Shown piece by piece: positions 52,560 through 63,798 of a DNA stretch of 64,000 nt. The notes under the pieces are model-generated. The model did not search any database, was not told the DNA's origin, and saw only the letters and a list, made by a program, of their open reading frames with translations. Source of the DNA: Himantopus leucocephalus (lineage: Eukaryota > Chordata > Aves > Charadriiformes > Recurvirostridae). The position numbers and the translations under genes are program-made. Position 1 is the first letter of the stretch, and the number at the start of each line of letters is the position of its first letter. The DNA lies in NCBI GenBank assembly GCA_003993805.1, contig RSEF01000004.1, positions 12,580,211-12,644,210 on the forward strand, read 5' to 3'.

Positions 52560-53010
52560 ATCTAGTCTAAGTTGGCCTGGGATGTGGAATCCAGCCTGCT
52601 GGAGGCTTCCATCAAGACCACAGCCTTTTCCCCAGAGCAGATGAGGCTGCTCAGCAGCTAGCATTGCTCAATTAGGCAAAAAAAGCTTCTCCTGCCTCCT
52701 GGTCTATAACACCCAGAGCTGGGATGTGGCAATGACTGCCGATGCCTCTGGAGGCCAAGCGGCACAGATGGGAAGATGCTGCAGCTGCTGGGGCCAGTGC
52801 CCTCCCTGCTCCCTGCAGGAGTGGCAACAGCAGGGGAGACTAGGGGAGCCCGGCTTTCCGGGACAGCAGGGATTCAACTGTGACAGCTCAGCTCCCTGTC
52901 AGAGAATGGATGTCGCAAGAGACTACATTTGGCAGAAGCTGCTGCCAGAGAAAGGTGGCCAAGGAGTAACCGAGCATGGAAGCTGCTACAGTAGGGATGT
53001 GAAGTGTGAC
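52560..53010. other. GC-rich block of unknown nature
   Basis: This stretch stands out from AT-rich surroundings and contains a 99-codon plus-strand frame (52726-53025) whose translation is rich in Gly, Gln and Cys, including GEPGFPGQQGF. The glycine spacing is superficially collagen-like but too short to call. There are a handful of CpGs, fewer than a classical CpG island would have. It might be a lncRNA exon, an enhancer or an old transposon remnant. I cannot decide. Confidence 0.35.
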
Positions 53011-54569
53011 ACAAGACATAGCTGAGTGCCAGGATCTTGATCCAGCCCCAAAATAACTCAGTGTGGATTATCCTGAACTTTGTGATCAAATTCCTCATAA
53101 TTCATACCTTAACTCTGTGTTTTCTACTTCTTAATCTCTATTCTCAGCTTCCTACTCTATTCTACACCCCACCCCCAATTTCCATCCCAGCTATCTCTAT
53201 CCAGCTAATGGTTGTCCTCTTTCCGATCTCTGGTTTCTAGTAACAACTTGTCTCCCTCACCAGCTTTCAGTTTTACTCTCTTCCCTTTTAAAAGGTCTCT
53301 TTCCAGTATTTTCTTCCACTGACATCTCACATTACTAAAGGCAGGGGAACTGTGTCTTCTGCTCCTGGTGGCCTGGGCTGGAACAAGATCTGTGTAGTCT
53401 GCATGAAGTATGTACTGATTTTCTTTTCCCTCCTAGATTCATAACTTAAAAAAACTGAACAATTTTTTTCTAATGAAGACAAGATAAGGTACTTCTCTGC
53501 CATCAGGGCAACACTTTAAGTTCCTAGTGCCTACTACAAAGCACGTAGGTCCTAGCCTGTCTTAACTTATATAGTTACAGAGGAGAAAACATGTTTTCTA
53601 CTAAATTCATTCTTTGAAACAGCTGAAGCATTCTGGTTGACACTGGAAAAATACAGCCTTGGGCAGATACCAGACAAGGCAATTTTCAGACTTAGTGACT
53701 AAAGTTTAAAAAAGTTAAGAAACCCTGACAGTAAGTTCTTGCAATGGGTTGCATTGGACAGCCATATGTACGAGCTTTAGTAACAATATTAACACACTGT
53801 ACCAACAGATTTATTTATTGCAGAGAAAAAGCCTTTTCAGATACCGGCAACTTACAAAGACCAGCCTCTACATAAACTACCATCAGCCCTAAATCTATAG
53901 AGTCAACACAACCTGAGCCCTAGCTCTGTACAGGTGAGTGTCTCCATGAAGCCAGTATTAAAACCACAAACTACTTCTATTTCCAAAATAACTTACCTTA
54001 TGATATTTTGCTTATAACCTCACTTATCTTTACCAACTAGTCATTTCAAAACGCTACCTAAGGGCAACTAAAACTGGAAAAACAAAGAAGAAACATATGC
54101 TGACTTTGATGTTGTTGTCCCTCTGGTTCCTGTTAATATTTTGGAGAAAAACATCTTTGAAAACTAAGCAGGGAGAAAGAGAGAGTGAGAGAGGCACACA
54201 TAGAGAAAAGCTCATATTCTGAAGAAGCCAGAAGGCACCAGATAAAAGCTGATAAAAAGTAGGTCAGCTAATGATTCACAGCATCCAATGCTCACAGAAC
54301 CCTGCTAACAGCAGGGAAGATGCAAATGCAGAAGCTAATGTCAAATTCTTTAGTACAGGGGAAATGATTATAATGGAAACAATTGGCTGTACACACATCT
54401 GGGCATGGAAATTCTGCAGATGTTGAGAACAGAGCTCCACTGGTGATAATCTTTATTTAGGGTCCACTGGAACTTGAGAAGTCTAGACTTGAGCACCTAA
54501 CTTCTTCCAGTCTGGATGCTGAGGGCTGGTGATGTGATGTCCATGAATACTCATGCTTTCTATTAAAAG
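53011..54569. other. Non-coding DNA with a pyrimidine-rich segment
   Basis: About 53,098-53,340 is dominated by C and T on the plus strand. A GA-rich microsatellite-like patch lies at 54173-54194. No gene is recognised. Confidence 0.55.
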
Positions 54570-54636
54570 TTTTTTTTTTCTCCTCACCTGTCCACTGCCC
54601 CCCTGCCCCTTCCCTCCCCCCCCCTTTTTTTTTTTT
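54570..54636 (-). repeat. Polypyrimidine tract with minus-strand G-quadruplex
   Basis: T10, then mixed C/T, then C-runs of 6, 4, 3 and 9 (54598-54624) with 1-2-nt loops, then T12. The minus strand therefore reads G9-A-G3-AA-G4-CA-G6, a textbook quadruplex pattern. Open frames on either strand here are low-complexity artefacts. Confidence 0.75.
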
Positions 54637-55699
54637 CTGGGATCACTCAGGGCAGTGAAAGTGAGTAATGCTCTCAGTAGTAGCAAAAGTGGCAACATCA
54701 TCTTTGGCCATAGCATATCTCAGGTTTCTGTTGGATGGTTTATCAATCTGATAGGATTTAGTTTCACCCAGTGGTAAAAACAACTTCTTTTACAGGTAGC
54801 CAATGCAGAAAATAAAGGACAAGGAGGAAGGTAACTCATTAGATAAAGATCCCTTTTGTGTTTACAGACGCCCTTAAAACTGCTGACAACAAGGATCCAT
54901 GAAGTCTTCCACGGGGAAAAAACATGTTCATTTATAAATGAACCCCCTTGCAGCCTGATTCTGCAATGAGCTTATTAAGAAGCTTGAGTGAGCTAATAAG
55001 AATACACAGCAATTCCAGTTTGGGATTTCAGTGTTAGAAAGTGAAATCTCACCAGCGTAAACAAAGGTGGCCTGAAAGTACAGAAGTCCTCACACTTTTC
55101 CAGTCAGCAATGCTGACACACAAGCTTGCGGATATTTTTCCCCTTTACTGTTTGTGACTGCATAATAAGCCTGTGGCAACTGCAGCAACTGCTTCGAAGC
55201 AAAAGGAGAGTAATTTATTTTAGTTATGTTTTAATGTCTTTTGTCAGCTTGAAACCAGGAGAGGCAGCTCCCTTTGACCAGCTGGTTCTCCCCAGACCAC
55301 AGGCAAGGACTCCACGGACCACAGTCTGAGAACTTCTGCGGCAGACATTATTGATTGCACGGTTCCTTTTACACGGAGAATGAAGTCTGTGACATTTATT
55401 ACTGTAACAGCATTTCTGTGCCAAATCATTCATTTTATTTTTTTGACAGAGCGTATATTTATATGAATTACAACCAGCTCTTGAGCAATAAAGAGGTTTC
55501 ATCAGAAAATCCACTAACATTTACTTGAAATTCCGGATCCCAAACCCTAATCAGCTCCGGGTCAGAGACTTTGTCTTTTCTGAAGTGACATCAGTTGACA
55601 TCAGCTGAAAACTTGGCCCATTATCTCAGAGGTCAAGGTTCCTAAAATAATTGTTCTATTTCCAAAAGTGTGAATTTATGGTCAATTTTTCTTTGACAG
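54637..55699. promoter_or_regulatory. Non-coding DNA with a candidate conserved segment (about 55,200-55,520)
   Basis: The 55,200-55,520 part is less repetitive and GC-richer than its flanks and is open for 98 codons on the minus strand (55224-55520) with nine Cys residues. No protein family is recognised, and no convincing splice sites or promoter are seen. A 10-bp tandem repeat TGACATCAGT/C lies at 55586-55605. Regulatory or coding conservation is possible, but this is inference only. Confidence 0.25.
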
Positions 55700-56123
55700 A
55701 TTCTATAAACAGAACTAAAAGCTCTAAAATAGAGCTCAGACCTGATTGGTTTATATATAATCAAATCCAGGCACTAAATCTCCAAAAGCTTAAAACAAAA
55801 ACTGATCAGAAATGTCATTATTTTAACAAAATACATACATATAAATGAATGTTAATCCTGTTGAAATTGTATCTAAAAGGAGCACTTTAAAACAGACATT
55901 TTCATTTCNATTCTATAAACAGAACTAAAAGCTCTAAAATAGAGCTCAGACCTGATTGGTTTATATATAATCAAATCCAGGCACTAAATCTCCAAAAGCT
56001 TAAAACAAAAACTGATCAGAAATGTCATTATTTTAACAAAATATATATATATAAATGAATGTTAATCCTGTTGAAATTGTATCTAAAAGAAAAAGGAGCA
56101 CTTTAAAACAGACATTTTCATTT
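55700..56123. other. Assembly self-overlap around a single n at 55909
   Basis: 55700-55908 is repeated at 55910 to about 56123. Differences are two C-to-T changes within a TA/CA repeat near 55830 versus 56042 and a 6-bp A-rich insertion in the right copy (near 56090). The copies abut exactly at the n, as expected for unmerged contig overlap. Confidence 0.9.
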
Positions 56124-57339
56124 TTCATTTTGAATTATTTATACGAAAGCATACAGCTTAAATTTTTCTAAAGAACAAAAGTCTTGAGAAGGCAAAACTT
56201 AATTAAATATTTTATTCTTATCATGCAAAAGTGTTTCAATTATGCCCCCAATAGTTTAAATTTGTTTGATAGAAAATATTTTTTTTATTATCATTAATTC
56301 CAATTCAGGATCCAAAAATTATAAAATTTCTTGGGAAATTAAAAATTAATTTTGTGCCCAGATCTACTTAAATGATGGTTATTGGGATATTCTTTTTGAA
56401 TACTTACTCCCTCAAGATTCACCGGGCCAAGTTAATTCTTATTAATTAATCTCCACTGATTTCACTATGCTTCTTCCAAAGAAGGATTTGATTTTTATTT
56501 CTTTAAAATGTCAACACATGCCAGTAATATTTCTCAGCATTCAGATTAATTCTATTTGCTTAAAAATTGGTACCCAAAAAGAGGAGGAAAAAACCCCAAA
56601 CCTCTGGCAAAACGTACTTTTTGTTCCTATAGAGTAAAAAGATAAAGTAGTTCAGAATCTTGTATTCAAAGCAGATCACAATCTAAACTTTGCTTAGTAT
56701 GTGATAAAAATAAAGATTAAAATGAAATATACTGATGAATTTTTTTAATTAGTAGAAAATTTCTATATTGCGTAATAGAAATTTTAGCCAGAAGAATGTG
56801 TCTTGCTATCAGCCCTCAATCAGAGATAATCTTTCTCAAAATCCTTTTCATCCAGCTGAGTGCAAGATCACTGTGACATGAGTAATAATGCTTTCCTACG
56901 TATTAGCACAACATTAGGGCATCATATTTTACTCAAAAAATTATAAGACATATGCCATGATCTCCTTCAATCTCAACAAGTGAGAGTACCAGTCATTCCC
57001 TGAAGCCCTTCATCACCCTGGATTTGCTCGGCTACTGTCACATCTAGACTCTGCTGGCAGCTGGAGACAAATGGCATGCGCTACTCCCCTTTATACGCTT
57101 GTATAAAATACAGCTGTGAACTGACATACTTTACACCATTAACAATGATGTTGCGATGTTTAAATTTTAACCTGTGCCTCTGATGAGGGTGTTCCTTTCA
57201 CAAGGGTAGAATAGTTGCTCACGGACCCCTTAGAGTGGGAGAGTTATTACTGTCTGGCCGGGAGGTGGCTGCTCATAGTCATGTCCAAGGGACATGCCAA
57301 AAGCCAGGATCTTTTAGAAAGTATCCAGCTGGAAAAGTC
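56124..57339. other. Strongly AT-rich non-coding DNA
   Basis: No gene, RNA or transposon is recognised. AT-content is especially high at 56,150-56,780. Confidence 0.6.
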
Positions 57340-57560
57340 TTAGCAACAGCTGTGGCTATTAAATATCAAGTTTGTGATACTTTGACAGTTCATTAGCAGG
57401 GCTAATTGTACTGTGTCAGCTGAGGTAGGTGGCCGAGTCAACTTTCCTAAGAGAGGACAGCCTCTACTTTGAAAGGCATGGATGCTGTAGATGGTAGGGA
57501 ACCAAAGACTCAGCAAAGCACCGTGGCTCCCTCCCAGGGTGGCAGGACCACTTTTCACAA
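57340..57560. promoter_or_regulatory. Candidate conserved regulatory element
   Basis: It contains CATTAGCAGGGCTAATTGTA (two homeodomain cores) followed within 15 bp by GTGTCAGCTGAG, which combines a Maf-type half-site TCAGC with an E-box CAGCTG. The sequence is balanced in composition and free of repeats. Function is inferred from motifs only. Confidence 0.25.
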
Positions 57561-60500
57561 TGCTGCGTCATAATTTTGTGTACGCTTATACAGGTTATTC
57601 CCTTACCGTGAACAGGGCAGTTTACAGTTGCAAAGGTATCTTTCTAATAGTGGTGTTTTCTGCATGCTCAAGAAACACTCAAGGCTATATAATGATCCTT
57701 CTTATCATAATGCTAAATAAGTAAAAATCACATTCCTAATAGTCCAAGTACGACAATAAGAAATCCGAAGTTAGGTATATTTAACAAGTTTAACAGACAA
57801 GGTAGATGCTCCGTACACATGCACAGCTCTCCATTATTATTCAGATGTTTCATCTACACTATAGTGAATTACTTGGAGCTGGATATTTCTGTTGCGTTAA
57901 ATCCCTGACCTGAACTATTAATTGTATATAATAATATTTAAGAGCTGGTTATAGATATACAGAAATCTCACAAAAATATTGTCTTTGATAGTTTAATTTT
58001 TCAGGGTTACAACCTCAGAAAATCACACTCATAGCCAGTTATGTCCATCTGCTGCTTTTGCTGTATGTTTGCTGCTGTCGCGCTGTCAAATAAAAAATCT
58101 AATGCTATGAAGTCCCTTTGATTCACACCTACTTTACAGTCACTTTACGAAGATATGTATTCTTTCATGCCCTTGGTAGGGCTGATGATGCTCCAAAAAA
58201 ATGCAAACATTTGACAAAATGTTGATTGCCCAGACTAAAGCTCTGATGATGATGTAATATCAGCCTCAGCTCTTCTTCATACTTTAATAGAAAACCAACA
58301 AAAATATGCATTTTTGCAGTTGTTGATTTCTTTTTTTCTGATACCGTGTGTTCTTTTACTTGGCTTCATTTTATAAAAGAGGAGGACATCAGCAGAACTG
58401 AAAAGAGTGACAGATGGTCTGAGTCACACGTTTAACACTATCTCTCCATGCCTTTGTTTCCACAACCTGAAAACCCATTCAGGGCAAGAAACAACAAAGG
58501 AACAAAGACGACAGGACTCCTGAGCAGTACTGAGTCTTAAGATCAAAGGAGAAATGGAGAGAGGTTGAATGTAGACCACTGTGCCAGTCTCTATTGTATA
58601 AACAAACTGAAAAATTAACATATAACAACATTACTTAAGAAAAAATATTGATACTTTTGATTGATTGGTCCTGCTAGTTTCATCTTCAAAATGAAGCAGT
58701 AGTTATTGTATCAGATAGTAAAAAGCAGTAAGATTAAGACAGCCCTACAGAAAGAGATATAGAAACAGTAAATCATAGAACAGTATTAAAATACGTGAAA
58801 ATGGATTTCTTTGCAGTTTAAGACACAGTGTGCCCACAAGAATGCAACTGCTAAATACTGTTTGTGATTTAAGAAAAACAAATAGGTTGGTTTTTGCTAA
58901 ACTTTTACAGCATGTAGCAGGCAAAAAGCCCTCGTCTTCTACAGAGGTACCTTGGAGCTACTGCAAAATGATAAATAGAAAATATTAGCACAGTTATTGG
59001 CCTAGGTCTACAAAATACTATGCACTCCCTAATATGTGACAAGCGTAACCAGTTTATGTTACTTTCAAATACACTCAGAGAATCAGGGAGTTCTGAACAT
59101 CTTATTAGAAAAATCATGCAAGTGTTACAGAAGCAAATACAGAAGACTGGACAGTAAAACAGGTGATCTTCCTTGAACTATATCAAAAATTATCTGCAAA
59201 GTAAGAGCCAGAAATCAAGCACACAGGTGACCTTTAGCTGTAAAAAACTTATAAAGTATCTACTATACATTTAATTTGGCATCATTAATAAGGGAACTTA
59301 GAGTCTTTAGGAAGCATAAATATACTGAGAATTATGTACTCTGCAATTTTGGGGGAGGGAGGGTTTGTTTGCTTTAACAATGCCGACAGAAGTAAGTGTG
59401 GCATTATTACATTAACTATCAGTAAAGACCCATGTTTCCTTTTGCTTAATTCAAGGTCAGCATTCTAACCTTTAACTGTCTATACTCTTCTAACCTTTGA
59501 ACTTTTCCACCAAAACTGCAAGCAAGCTGAAAATACAATGTCCTTAATAGAAGAAGTAGGTCAACATCACATTTCCTTCATCAAAAGTGCCAAAAACATG
59601 AGCTCTGTTTCCCTTTTCCCAGATCACTGATTGGCAGAAACTGGAAGCGGGGAAGAATCACTCTATACATAGGCTAATTATAGCATTCTTTTTTTTGAGG
59701 TGTCTCTGGTTGTAGTTGCAGATAGGGTATTAGACAAGATGGACCTCAGTGCTGGACTAATACAGCAGTTCTTGTTAAAGTTTTCTTTGGAGCCACACAT
59801 TTGCATTTATAGCATCTGATGAAATTCACTCTCCCGTCTGCCTTTCTTAGTTACACACTCAAAAAGGGGGGTTATTAGGTCAAATGAAAAAATATCCCTT
59901 TGTCTAATTCTATAATCCAAATATTCAGGCACTTCCAGCAAAACTGTCTCAAGAATTGTTGCTGTCCCTTTACTGCATGCTACTATTATTGGAATTTCTA
60001 TCCAGAATTCAGGAGACAGATGGAAATTTGCCTGTGACTTGAATCAGCCAGAACCTGTATACGCATTTGGCATGACATTGAGGCCAAGCTCTGCTGAGAG
60101 GGTGGTGCACTGTGCTGGGCTTGCTGCCACATTAGTGGAAGCCACAAGAACTCTCGTCACTTCAGAGGGTTTATATGTCTGCCTCCAAAAATGCTATGTA
60201 GAGACACCAAACAATACGTACCATCTGTGATTCTCCTGCATGCCTTTTCACATACCTACTTGGGAGTTGTTAGATCATGAAACAGCCACTTATTTGATAT
60301 GAAGAGGTTAAACAAAGGGGTTTTCAATCTTCTTCAGCAGGAACCTTCCTGACTTACAGAGCCAAGTATTGATCTGTACATTTCCCCATGCATTAAACCA
60401 TCAAACTCTCATCACATGTGTTGCCTACTCAGATGTAGCTGGAAATAACAAAATATCCCAACAAATGAATAAATGAGTCATCTTATGGAACTTGATTCTT

Positions 60501-63023
60501 TTCCATCATAGACAAAAGAAAAATCCCATTGTTCTCCATGGTGCAAGATCAAGCTGCTGATGGACAGTACAATTGCAGAACAAAAAGAATTAAATCAGCC
60601 TCGGAACTTCTCCCAACCATTCCCTAAGGAAAGAAGTTTTCCCCAGCAATTTTCTCCTGCCACACAGCACTTTGAATATTGCATATTCTGGAACAGACAA
60701 AAGATAGACGTGGAAGGTAGTATGAGCAGGACTTACTTTTACTCTGGGCTTTCTGGCACTCATCAGTGGACAACAAACACATTATAATAGCATGTACAGT
60801 CATGGTATCATCAAAGCTGCCCTCGTCAGCAATAAGGACTCTCTGTCTGTGCAGTCCCTTGAGAAAGCAGAAGTTGCCTCATTTCGTCCAGGCACAACAT
60901 TTGCATCTCAATGGGGATGTACTTGGTAGTTACATGTAATTTTGTGCATTGAAATCTGAAGCATTAAGCCATTTTTATTCTTGTTCCTTACTCCTTTTAT
61001 TCTCTTTTATTATTCTGAAACCACCAAGCATTCAAAACTGTTTTTATAATAACACCTAGAGCCAGTTTTTCAAAGTGATGCTGGTTTTGACTGGCTCTGT
61101 TGGTGGTGCTGCACCAAAGAACCACACACTTCTCTTGAATTCATTTGGACTCCTGAGTGCTGGAGGAAAGCACAATGCTTGAAATCAGCAATTCTAACTG
61201 ATTTTCAGTTTCTAGCGGAGCACTTTGGTATGAGGCTAACCCCAAAATCAGCACAATGCTGATCTAAAATTGCCCGGCTTCCTCTCCCTGGCCCTCACTC
61301 AGTCCACCCTTTTCATTCTTCTTTACAGCACGGGCTCCTTTAACTATTTGGAGACATATGTTTGCAGCTTCTATTCATACTTTCACATTCACTCACTTTT
61401 CATTCTGGTAACCTTGCCAAAAGCAGATTTTGTCAGGTGAAGTAATTTCCATCACATTAGAGAGATTAGCTTAGCTGATGTGAGTCGTACACAAGAGGCT
61501 CAAACAAGCACTAGTAGGCTCGTCTGACAAATGCAGGCTTAAATTCTTCTTTACTTAGCTGGGTACAGGAGCAAGAGACTGCCAGCTACTCACAGAACGA
61601 TGCAATGAGGCAATCAATTAAAATAAACACAGCTTACAGCAGAATAGAGACACTGAAAGGTTAATATTTTTTCTGCTATCTGGTGCATAAATCAAAATCT
61701 CAGTTAAATATCAGAGAGGGAATTTTTCCTTTAAGGGCTTATAAAAACTCCTTGTGTAACTGACATGCTTTCAGTGGCAATGATGCAAAAGCTCGTGTCG
61801 CAGAAAACAGCCTCTCGTGCCTGACAATGCCAACATTCTCTTGAATAGCGCCTCAGAAGTCAATGTCATGGATCACCAAGAAAACAATGAGGCTACAAAA
61901 CTCACCACTGCCTCCACTTATTTTCTTCTAGCCTGCTCCCAGACTTCAAAAGATCAAACAACAGAAGTATACAATATTTGACTTTATCTTTCACTATATC
62001 TTTCAGCTAAAACCATGTAAGTCAGGACATTTATTTTGAAAGCACCATGCCTAGACTGGGCCAGTATGTTCGGCCTATTGATCTCATTTGAAAACATGAA
62101 ATATGTTAAACTATTCTGACATAAGTAATAAAAATACACCACATGGACAGTAATACATGAAACCACGAAAGACACTCTCTTGCTTTTACAGGAATTTGAA
62201 CCTCATCTCCAGTTACAAAAAAAAGCTGTCTTATTTTACAACCCTGGCTGAAAAAACATGCTAAATTTGCCATTTCACAAGGTTCTGAAATTAATCCAGG
62301 TGAGACTCAGTAGTCAAAATGGTTTTGCATTGTGATTTTATGTTCATGCAACCTCCAAACTCAACTCAAAATGCAGGGTCCTTGCAACCAAAAATCTGAA
62401 ATCAAAGGCAGGGGCGGGGGAGAAGTCAGCATCACTTAAGAGTTTTGTACAGCTCTCTCCTGTCTAGATGTTTTTTTCATAGTCCCAAGGAAGCTACACG
62501 TTTCAATAATATGTTGTACCCAGAATTCCTTTATCCAATATTACAAAAAGTGAAAGAAAGGGATAATTTTTTCCTTCTTTTTGCTCGCGTTTATCTGTGA
62601 TTCTTTCTGCTTGGACAATTGATATACAAGGAATTCAGTCAAACTCTTCTCAGTTTCTAGATACTGCTATAGAAGACTTATGGGTTTAACCTCTAGGAAT
62701 TGAATTTAACAAAATATGCAAGGTAACAATCATCTGTGGGGAGCTGACTACTATCAGCTTCTTATATCAATTCCAATACTACCATGTGGTGACCAGGTGC
62801 AAAAATTGACAGGCCCCACAGGGAGACAGCCAAAGGCTGAACCTTGGCAGGTGACGGTATTACTTTTTGGGAAATGGTCATTATTGGCATTGTCCAGCTG
62901 GCACAGAAGACTCAACCAGTTGGGCACTCACCTGGGATCAGTATTTTCCACTGGACAAGAATCTGATGTTTCTTCCATTCCTATTGTTGTAGTAAAATTG
63001 ACGTTAACTAGAAGACAAAAAAA
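57561..63023. other. Unique AT-rich non-coding DNA
   Basis: No gene is recognised. A motif-rich stretch at 58,060-58,260 (TCF-like CTTTGATTC beside T-box-like TCACACCT) may be regulatory. G-rich patches lie at 59351-59363 and 62411-62421. A frame open from 62716 to the gap gives about 100 residues with no recognised domain. Confidence 0.5.
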
Positions 63024-63123
63024 NNNNNNNNNNNNNNNNNNNNNNNNNNNNNNNNNNNNNNNNNNNNNNNNNNNNNNNNNNNNNNNNNNNNNNNNNNNNN
63101 NNNNNNNNNNNNNNNNNNNNNNN
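63024..63123. other. Assembly gap (100 N) within an A-rich tract
   Basis: Seven or more A precede the N run and eleven A follow it, so the gap probably covers a long A homopolymer. The frame reported through it (62716-63204) is not a real 162-codon gene. Confidence 0.95.
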
Positions 63124-63404
63124 AAAAAAAAAATCAGATTCAAAACTGCACAAACACAAAAACAAAACCAGAAAGACAGTCAGAAAGAAAAGTCCAGCAC
63201 GTGATCTTACAGTTTCTGCAACACTACCCAGCAGGGGAAAAGGGAGAGCAAGGACTATACCACTTCATTAAATACTCATCACATATTCAGGTGAAGGAAA
63301 GTGCTCTAAAAAAGGTAGATCTTATCCTGTTTAAACAAGTCTTCAGCATTACCAAACTATATGGTATCTGTCAGGCATGCTCCAGTGCTGGAAAGTATTT
63401 GCTT

Positions 63405-63477
63405 CATCCCTCTGCGTGATTGTTCTTATTTTTTGTAAGGNCATCCCTCTGCGTGATTGTTCTTATTTTTTGTAAGG
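63405..63477. other. Assembly self-overlap (36 bp) around a single n at 63441
   Basis: 63405-63440 and 63442-63477 are identical over 36 bp, separated by one n. Confidence 0.93.
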
Positions 63478-63744
63478 CTGTATTGCTGTCAGTTTTAAAC
63501 CTTGGAGTACTAGAAAAGACAAACATGTCTAAACCAAGCTAAAGAGAGAATATAGTGTCAGAGCTTTGAAGAATTTTGATCACATCTTTACACACGTGAG
63601 GCTTGACTCANGCTGTATTGCTGTCAGTTTTAAACCTTGGAGTACTAGAAAAGACGAACATGTCTAAACCAAGCTAAAGAGAGAATGGAGTGTCAGAGCT
63701 TTTAAGAATTTTGATCATATCTTTGCACACGTGAGGCTTGACTC
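63477..63744. other. Assembly self-overlap (about 134 bp) around a single n at 63611
   Basis: 63477-63610 is repeated at 63612-63744 with about six substitutions, no indels in the aligned part and one n between. Confidence 0.9.
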
Positions 63745-63798
63745 CTCTGTAACCTTCTTTTCTAGAGAACCTCATCCAAAGTTAGGGAGCAAGGACCA

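Noticed and set aside
52726..53025. Collagen-like gene
   Set aside because: Only a couple of Gly-X-Y-like triplets occur, with no repeat continuation, splice sites or signal peptide.
58180..58270. C/D-box snoRNA suggested by TGATGATG motifs
   Set aside because: An ATGATGA-like C box is present, but there is no CTGA D box at a proper distance and no terminal stem.
62716..63204. 162-codon open frame
   Set aside because: It exists only because the 100-N gap is read through; the two sides need not be in frame or contiguous.
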